A stretch of 64,000 nucleotides of DNA from Pectobacterium polaris (GTDB lineage: Bacteria > Pseudomonadota > Gammaproteobacteria > Enterobacterales > Enterobacteriaceae): NCBI RefSeq assembly GCF_002307355.1, contig NZ_CP017481.1:1364001-1428000 (forward strand), given 5' to 3'. The notes under the pieces were generated by a model that worked only from the letters and a program-made list of their open reading frames with translations, ran no database searches and was not told the origin of the DNA. The translations under genes and the position numbers were made by a program. Positions 57,647 through 64,000 of the stretch are shown one piece after another; position 1 is the stretch's first letter, and each line of letters begins with the position of its first letter.

Positions 57647-60600
57647 ATGGTTTACTCCTATACCGAGAAAAAACGCATTCGTAAGGATTTTGGTAAACGT
57701 CCACAGGTTTTGGACATACCTTATCTCCTTTCTATCCAACTTGACTCGTTCCAGAAGTTTATCGAGCAAGACCCGGAAGGTCAGTACGGTTTGGAAGCTG
57801 CATTCCGTTCTGTTTTCCCTATAAAAAGCTATAGCGGTAATTCAGAGCTGCAATACGTTAGCTATCGCTTGGGCGAGCCAGTATTTGACGTTAAAGAATG
57901 TCAGATCCGTGGTGTGACGTTCTCTGCGCCGCTACGCGTAAAACTGCGCCTGGTGATCTACGAGCGCGAAGCGCCTGAAGGCACCGTTAAAGACATCAAA
58001 GAACAAGAAGTTTACATGGGCGAGATTCCGCTCATGACCGATAACGGTACCTTCGTGATCAACGGTACTGAGCGCGTAATCGTGTCTCAGTTGCACCGTA
58101 GTCCAGGTGTGTTCTTCGATAGCGACAAAGGTAAAACCCACTCTTCAGGTAAGGTGCTGTATAACGCACGTATTATTCCTTACCGTGGTTCCTGGCTGGA
58201 TTTCGAGTTTGATCCGAAGGATAACCTGTTTGTCCGTATCGACCGTCGTCGCAAATTGCCTGCGACCATTATCCTGCGCGCGCTGGGTTATTCCACCGAA
58301 CAGATTCTCGATCTTTTCTTCGATAAAATTGTCTATGAAATCAATGGCAATAAATTGCAGATGGATCTGGTTCCTGAGCGTCTGCGTGGTGAAACCGCAT
58401 CGTTTGATATTGAAGCGAACGGTAAAGTTTATATCGAAAAAGGTCGCCGCATTACTGCGCGTCATATCCGTCAGTTAGAGAAAGACGGTATTGAGCGCAT
58501 TGAAGTGCCTGTTGAATATATCGCTGGTAAAGTACTGTCCAAAGATTATATCGACGAGAGCACCGGTGAACTGATCGGCGCAGCCAACATGGAGCTGTCG
58601 CTGGATCTGCTGGCTAAACTGAGCCAGTCTGGTCACAAACGTATTGAGACACTGTTCACCAACGATCTTGATCATGGTGCATACATGTCTGAAACCGTGC
58701 GCGTCGATCCGTCAAACGATCGTCTGAGTGCGCTGGTTGAAATCTATCGCATGATGCGTCCTGGTGAACCACCAACGCGTGAAGCAGCAGAAACGCTGTT
58801 TGAGAACCTGTTCTTCTCTGAAGACCGCTACGATCTGTCTGCGGTTGGTCGTATGAAGTTCAACCGTTCTCTGTTACGTGATGAGATCGAAGGTTCCGGT
58901 ATCCTGAGCAAAGATGACATCATCGAAGTGATGAAGAAGCTCATTGATATCCGTAACGGTAAAGGCGAAGTGGATGATATCGACCACCTCGGCAACCGTC
59001 GTATCCGTTCCGTCGGCGAAATGGCAGAAAACCAATTCCGCGTTGGTCTGGTGCGTGTAGAGCGTGCTGTAAAAGAGCGTCTGTCTTTGGGCGACCTCGA
59101 TACGCTGATGCCACAGGACATGATCAACGCCAAGCCGATTTCGGCTGCCGTGAAAGAGTTCTTCGGTTCAAGTCAGCTGTCACAGTTTATGGACCAGAAC
59201 AACCCGCTGTCCGAGATTACGCACAAACGTCGTATCTCTGCACTGGGCCCAGGCGGTCTGACGCGTGAGCGTGCTGGCTTTGAAGTTCGTGACGTACACC
59301 CGACTCACTACGGTCGCGTTTGTCCTATCGAAACGCCGGAAGGTCCGAACATCGGTCTGATCAACTCCCTGTCCGTTTATGCGCAAACGAACGAATACGG
59401 TTTCCTTGAAACCCCGTATCGTCGTGTGCGTGAAAATGTGGTGACGGATGAGATCCATTACCTGTCTGCGATTGAAGAAGGTAACTTCGTTATCGCACAG
59501 GCGAACACCAATTTGGACGAAGAAGGCCGCTTCATCGACGAACTGGTTACCTGCCGTAACAAAGGCGAGTCCAGCTTGTTCAGCCGCGATCAGGTTGAAT
59601 ACATGGACGTTTCCACACAGCAGGTGGTTTCCGTCGGTGCATCCCTGATTCCGTTCCTGGAACACGATGACGCCAACCGTGCCCTGATGGGTGCGAACAT
59701 GCAACGTCAGGCCGTTCCGACCCTGCGCGCTGATAAGCCGCTGGTTGGTACCGGTATGGAACGCGCTGTTGCGGTTGACTCCGGTGTAACTGCCGTAGCC
59801 AAACGTGGTGGTACAGTACAGTACGTCGATGCTTCTCGTATTGTAATCCGCGTTAATGACGATGAAATGTATCCGGGCGAAGCCGGGATCGACATCTATA
59901 ACCTGACCAAATATACCCGTTCTAACCAGAATACCTGCATCAGCCAGATGCCGTGTGTGTCACTGGGTGAGCCGGTAGAACGTGGTGACGTTCTGGCAGA
60001 TGGCCCGTCCACCGATCTGGGTGAACTGGCGCTGGGTCAGAACATGCGCGTGGCATTCATGCCATGGAATGGTTACAACTTCGAAGACTCCATCCTCGTT
60101 TCCGAGCGTGTGGTTCAGGAAGATCGCTTTACGACCATTCACATTCAGGAACTGGCCTGTGTGTCTCGTGACACCAAGTTAGGGCCTGAAGAAATTACTG
60201 CGGACATCCCGAACGTGGGTGAAGCAGCACTTTCCAAACTGGATGAGTCTGGCATCGTTTACATCGGTGCTGAAGTGACCGGCGGTGACATTCTGGTTGG
60301 TAAGGTAACGCCGAAAGGTGAAACCCAGCTGACGCCAGAAGAGAAACTGCTGCGTGCGATCTTCGGTGAGAAAGCGTCTGACGTTAAAGACTCTTCTCTG
60401 CGTGTACCAAACGGTGTTTCCGGTACGATTATCGACGTACAGGTCTTTACCCGCGATGGCGTGGAAAAAGACAAACGTGCGCTGGAAATCGAAGAAATGC
60501 AGCTGAAGCAGGCGAAGAAAGACCTGACTGAAGAATTGCAGATTCTGGAAGCGGGCCTGTTTGCACGTATCCACGCTGTGCTGGTTTCCGGCGGCGTAGA

Positions 60601-61675
60601 AGCTGACAAACTGGACAAACTGCCGCGCGAGCGCTGGTTGGAACTGGGTCTGACTGATGAAGATAAACAGAATCAGTTGGAACAGCTGGCAGAACAGTAT
60701 GATGAGCTGAAGCACGAGTTTGAGAAAAAACTTGAAGCTAAGCGCCGTAAAATCACTCAAGGCGATGATCTGGCACCGGGCGTGCTGAAAATCGTTAAGG
60801 TTTATCTGGCCGTTAAACGTCAGATCCAACCGGGTGACAAGATGGCAGGTCGTCACGGGAACAAAGGTGTTATCTCCAAGATCAACCCGATCGAAGATAT
60901 GCCTTACGATGAGAACGGTACGCCGGTCGATATCGTACTGAACCCGCTGGGCGTACCTTCACGTATGAACATCGGTCAGATTCTGGAAACCCACTTGGGT
61001 ATGGCTGCGAAAGGTATCGGCGAGAAAATCAACGCCATGCTCAAACAGCACGAAGAAGTGACCAAACTGCGTGAGTTCATCCAGAAAGCCTATGACCTGG
61101 GCGACGATGTGCGTCAGAAAGTCGACCTGAGCACTTTCTCAGACGAAGAAGTTATGCGTCTGGCTGAAAACCTGAAGAAAGGTATGCCAATTGCAACGCC
61201 AGTATTTGACGGTGCAAAAGAGAAAGAAATCAAGGAACTGTTGCAGATGGGCGGTATCCCTACCTCCGGTCAGATTACCCTGTACGATGGACGTACCGGT
61301 GAGCAATTTGAGCGTCAGGTTACAGTGGGCTACATGTACATGCTGAAACTGAACCACTTGGTTGACGATAAGATGCATGCCCGTTCCACCGGTTCTTATA
61401 GCCTGGTTACTCAGCAGCCGCTGGGTGGTAAGGCGCAGTTCGGTGGTCAACGCTTCGGTGAGATGGAAGTGTGGGCGCTGGAAGCTTATGGTGCAGCTTA
61501 TACCCTGCAAGAAATGTTGACCGTTAAGTCTGATGACGTGAACGGCCGTACCAAGATGTATAAAAACATCGTGGATGGCAATCATCAGATGGAACCAGGC
61601 ATGCCGGAATCCTTCAACGTATTGTTGAAAGAAATCCGCTCGCTGGGTATCAACATCGAGCTGGAAGAAAAGTAA
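57647..61675 (+). CDS. rpoB: RNA polymerase subunit beta
   Basis: Catalytic beta subunit. It has 1342 residues, the same as E. coli. The rifampicin-binding region is visible: [20 protein letters not shown] near residue 505 and [13 protein letters not shown] near 526. The active-site lysines lie near [17 protein letters not shown] (about 1070), and the C-terminus [19 protein letters not shown] contacts beta'. No resistance-type change is obvious in the rifampicin cluster. It is preceded by the attenuator and followed after 106 nt by rpoC. Confidence 0.99.
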   Translation: MVYSYTEKKRIRKDFGKRPQVLDIPYLLSIQLDSFQKFIEQDPEGQYGLEAAFRSVFPIKSYSGNSELQYVSYRLGEPVFDVKECQIRGVTFSAPLRVKLRLVIYEREAPEGTVKDIKEQEVYMGEIPLMTDNGTFVINGTERVIVSQLHRSPGVFFDSDKGKTHSSGKVLYNARIIPYRGSWLDFEFDPKDNLFVRIDRRRKLPATIILRALGYSTEQILDLFFDKIVYEINGNKLQMDLVPERLRGETASFDIEANGKVYIEKGRRITARHIRQLEKDGIERIEVPVEYIAGKVLSKDYIDESTGELIGAANMELSLDLLAKLSQSGHKRIETLFTNDLDHGAYMSETVRVDPSNDRLSALVEIYRMMRPGEPPTREAAETLFENLFFSEDRYDLSAVGRMKFNRSLLRDEIEGSGILSKDDIIEVMKKLIDIRNGKGEVDDIDHLGNRRIRSVGEMAENQFRVGLVRVERAVKERLSLGDLDTLMPQDMINAKPISAAVKEFFGSSQLSQFMDQNNPLSEITHKRRISALGPGGLTRERAGFEVRDVHPTHYGRVCPIETPEGPNIGLINSLSVYAQTNEYGFLETPYRRVRENVVTDEIHYLSAIEEGNFVIAQANTNLDEEGRFIDELVTCRNKGESSLFSRDQVEYMDVSTQQVVSVGASLIPFLEHDDANRALMGANMQRQAVPTLRADKPLVGTGMERAVAVDSGVTAVAKRGGTVQYVDASRIVIRVNDDEMYPGEAGIDIYNLTKYTRSNQNTCISQMPCVSLGEPVERGDVLADGPSTDLGELALGQNMRVAFMPWNGYNFEDSILVSERVVQEDRFTTIHIQELACVSRDTKLGPEEITADIPNVGEAALSKLDESGIVYIGAEVTGGDILVGKVTPKGETQLTPEEKLLRAIFGEKASDVKDSSLRVPNGVSGTIIDVQVFTRDGVEKDKRALEIEEMQLKQAKKDLTEELQILEAGLFARIHAVLVSGGVEADKLDKLPRERWLELGLTDEDKQNQLEQLAEQYDELKHEFEKKLEAKRRKITQGDDLAPGVLKIVKVYLAVKRQIQPGDKMAGRHGNKGVISKINPIEDMPYDENGTPVDIVLNPLGVPSRMNIGQILETHLGMAAKGIGEKINAMLKQHEEVTKLREFIQKAYDLGDDVRQKVDLSTFSDEEVMRLAENLKKGMPIATPVFDGAKEKEIKELLQMGGIPTSGQITLYDGRTGEQFERQVTVGYMYMLKLNHLVDDKMHARSTGSYSLVTQQPLGGKAQFGGQRFGEMEVWALEAYGAAYTLQEMLTVKSDDVNGRTKMYKNIVDGNHQMEPGMPESFNVLLKEIRSLGINIELEEK

Positions 61676-61781
61676 TTCCAGCCCGTTGTATTGCTGGCAT
61701 TCGTCATAGGGACACCTGAACGTTGTTTTTAACAACATAGTTCAGGTGTCTATCAGGTCTAACTCCGACAGGAGCCAATCC

Positions 61782-64000
61782 GTGAAAGACTTATTAAAGT
61801 TTCTGAAAGCGCAAACTAAGACCGAAGAGTTTGATGCGATCAAAATTGCTCTGGCCTCGCCAGACATGATCCGTTCGTGGTCTTTTGGTGAAGTTAAAAA
61901 GCCAGAAACCATCAACTACCGTACGTTCAAACCTGAACGTGACGGCCTTTTCTGCGCCCGTATCTTTGGGCCAGTAAAAGATTATGAGTGCTTGTGCGGT
62001 AAGTATAAGCGCCTGAAACACCGCGGTGTTATTTGTGAGAAGTGCGGCGTTGAAGTGACCCAGACTAAAGTGCGCCGTGAGCGTATGGGCCACATCGAGC
62101 TGGCTTCTCCGACTGCGCACATTTGGTTCCTGAAGTCACTGCCTTCCCGTATCGGTTTGCTGTTGGATATGCCGCTGCGTGATATTGAGCGTGTGCTTTA
62201 TTTTGAATCTTATGTCGTGGTTGAAGGCGGCATGACCAACCTTGAGCGCCGTCAGATCCTGACTGAAGAGCAGTATCTGGATGCGCTGGAAGAGTTTGGT
62301 GATGAATTCGACGCGAAAATGGGCGCCGAAGCGATCCAGGCTCTGCTGAAGAATATGGATCTGGAGCAGGAATGCGAGCAGCTGCGTGAAGAGCTGACCG
62401 AAACCAACTCCGAAACCAAACGTAAAAAGCTGACGAAGCGTATTAAACTGCTGGAAGCGTTCGTACAGTCTGGTAACAAGCCAGAGTGGATGATCCTGAC
62501 CGTTCTGCCGGTACTGCCGCCAGATCTGCGTCCGTTGGTTCCGCTGGATGGCGGTCGTTTCGCGACTTCCGACCTGAACGATCTGTATCGTCGCGTGATC
62601 AACCGTAACAACCGTTTGAAACGTCTGCTGGATCTGGCTGCGCCGGACATCATCGTACGTAACGAAAAACGTATGTTGCAGGAAGCGGTTGATGCCCTGC
62701 TGGATAACGGCCGTCGCGGTCGTGCGATCACCGGTTCTAACAAACGTCCTCTGAAATCTTTGGCCGATATGATCAAAGGTAAGCAGGGTCGTTTCCGTCA
62801 GAACCTGCTCGGTAAGCGTGTTGACTACTCCGGTCGTTCTGTAATCACCGTTGGTCCATACCTGCGTCTGCACCAGTGTGGCCTGCCGAAGAAAATGGCA
62901 CTGGAGCTGTTCAAACCGTTCATCTACGGTAAGCTGGAACTGCGTGGTCTTGCTACCACCATTAAAGCCGCCAAGAAAATGGTTGAGCGTGAAGAAGCCG
63001 TCGTATGGGATATCCTGGACGAAGTCATCCGCGAACACCCGGTACTGCTGAACCGTGCACCAACACTGCACCGTTTGGGTATTCAGGCGTTTGAACCGGT
63101 ATTGATCGAAGGTAAAGCGATCCAGTTGCACCCACTGGTTTGTGCGGCCTATAACGCCGACTTCGACGGTGACCAAATGGCTGTACACGTACCGCTGACG
63201 CTGGAAGCCCAGCTGGAAGCGCGTGCGTTGATGATGTCGACCAACAACATCCTGTCCCCTGCGAATGGTGAGCCAATCATCGTTCCTTCTCAGGACGTGG
63301 TATTGGGTCTGTATTACATGACGCGTGACTGTGTTAACGCCAAAGGCGAAGGCATGGTGCTCACGGGTCCGAAAGAAGCTGAACGCGTTTATCGCGCCGG
63401 TCTGGCCTCTTTGCATGCGCGCGTTAAAGTGCGTATCACAGAAGAGATCAAGAGCATCGAAGGCGAGATCACGCATCAGACCTCGATTATTGATACGACT
63501 ATCGGCCGCGCCATCCTGTGGATGATCGTACCGAAAGGTCTGCCGTACTCGATCGTTAACCAGCCTCTGGGCAAGAAAGCGATCTCCAAAATGCTGAACA
63601 CCTGTTACCGCATTTTGGGTCTGAAACCGACAGTTATCTTCGCTGACCAGACTATGTACACCGGTTTTGCTTACGCGGCGCGCTCTGGTGCTTCCGTAGG
63701 TATCGATGACATGGTTATCCCGGAGAAAAAAGCCGAGATTATCGAAGAAGCAGAAACCGAAGTTGCCGAGATTCAGGAGCAGTTCCAGTCTGGTCTGGTT
63801 ACCGCGGGCGAACGCTATAACAAAGTGATCGATATCTGGGCAGCGGCGAACGAACGTGTTGCGAAAGCGATGATGGAAAACCTGTCCGTTGAGGATGTGG
63901 TTAACCGTGATGGCGTGGTTGAGCAGCAGGTTTCTTTCAACAGCATCTTTATGATGGCCGACTCCGGTGCGCGTGGTTCAGCAGCACAGATTCGTCAGTT
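61782..64000 (+). CDS. rpoC: RNA polymerase subunit beta' (3' end outside window)
   Basis: Catalytic beta' subunit. The start is GTG at 61782 with AGGAG at 61770; 739 residues are visible of about 1407. The zinc-binding C-x-C-x12-C-x2-C cluster begins at residue 70. The absolutely conserved NADFDGD magnesium motif is near residue 458-464. Rudder, lid and bridge-helix regions ([31 protein letters not shown]) are normal. The reading frame stays open to the last base, so it is truncated only by the window. Confidence 0.99.
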   Translation, partial: MKDLLKFLKAQTKTEEFDAIKIALASPDMIRSWSFGEVKKPETINYRTFKPERDGLFCARIFGPVKDYECLCGKYKRLKHRGVICEKCGVEVTQTKVRRERMGHIELASPTAHIWFLKSLPSRIGLLLDMPLRDIERVLYFESYVVVEGGMTNLERRQILTEEQYLDALEEFGDEFDAKMGAEAIQALLKNMDLEQECEQLREELTETNSETKRKKLTKRIKLLEAFVQSGNKPEWMILTVLPVLPPDLRPLVPLDGGRFATSDLNDLYRRVINRNNRLKRLLDLAAPDIIVRNEKRMLQEAVDALLDNGRRGRAITGSNKRPLKSLADMIKGKQGRFRQNLLGKRVDYSGRSVITVGPYLRLHQCGLPKKMALELFKPFIYGKLELRGLATTIKAAKKMVEREEAVVWDILDEVIREHPVLLNRAPTLHRLGIQAFEPVLIEGKAIQLHPLVCAAYNADFDGDQMAVHVPLTLEAQLEARALMMSTNNILSPANGEPIIVPSQDVVLGLYYMTRDCVNAKGEGMVLTGPKEAERVYRAGLASLHARVKVRITEEIKSIEGEITHQTSIIDTTIGRAILWMIVPKGLPYSIVNQPLGKKAISKMLNTCYRILGLKPTVIFADQTMYTGFAYAARSGASVGIDDMVIPEKKAEIIEEAETEVAEIQEQFQSGLVTAGERYNKVIDIWAAANERVAKAMMENLSVEDVVNRDGVVEQQVSFNSIFMMADSGARGSAAQIRQ

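Noticed and set aside
62136..63476. 446-residue minus-strand frame
   Set aside because: Antisense shadow of rpoC caused by its codon bias.

Overview
The window is a long chromosomal stretch of an enterobacterium. Its gene order matches the Escherichia coli tpiA-glpFKX-hslVU-priA-metJBLF-oxyR-btuB-murI-rrn-tufB-rpoBC segment almost gene for gene. Several insertions are absent at this position in E. coli: agmatine-to-putrescine genes beside tpiA, a HicAB pair, a FecBCD-type metal/cofactor ABC transporter, a phosphate-type ABC operon with a phosphodiesterase, and a tabtoxin-resistance-like acetyltransferase. Protein sequences and these insertions suggest a soft-rot Pectobacteriaceae member, most likely Pectobacterium. 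The genus is an inference from sequence memory; no database was searched.

Layout. 1-1.8 kb: aguB (5' end outside the window) and aguA. 1.9-14 kb: tpiA, two small envelope genes, fpr, the glpFKX operon, zapB, rraA, menA, hslVU and ftsN. 14-18.2 kb: cytR, priA, rpmE. 18.2-21.8 kb: an accessory block with hicAB and a three-gene ABC importer preceded by a Zur-like operator. 21.9-26.1 kb: metJ and divergent metBL sharing MetJ boxes. 26.2-32.1 kb: ABC importer, LacI-type regulator and metallophosphoesterase in one tight operon behind a Pho-box-like site. 32.1-34.2 kb: a dense hairpin cluster, metF with MetJ boxes, and a structured leader with a possible 32-residue ORF. 34.2-42.1 kb: oxyR, sthA, fabR, yijD, trmA, a cobalamin riboswitch with btuB, and murI. 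42.1-47.7 kb: a complete rRNA operon with Ile and Ala spacer tRNAs. 47.8-51.5 kb: murB, birA, coaA and the acetyltransferase. 51.8-64 kb: four tRNAs, tufB, secE-nusG, rplKAJL and rpoB-rpoC (rpoC cut by the window edge).

How it works together. Methionine and B12 control recur: MetJ, its boxes before metB and metF, and a MetJ-box-like palindrome ahead of the btuB riboswitch. The last third is growth-rate-controlled translation and transcription machinery with recognisable autoregulatory leaders and an attenuator. No phage, insertion sequence, integrase or CRISPR array was seen. The most unusual material is noncoding: tandem repeats in the tpiA-yiiR area, twin AGGGAT hairpins after zapB, a hairpin cluster before metF, and a structured leader after metF whose CAGGGATG hairpin covers a start codon.
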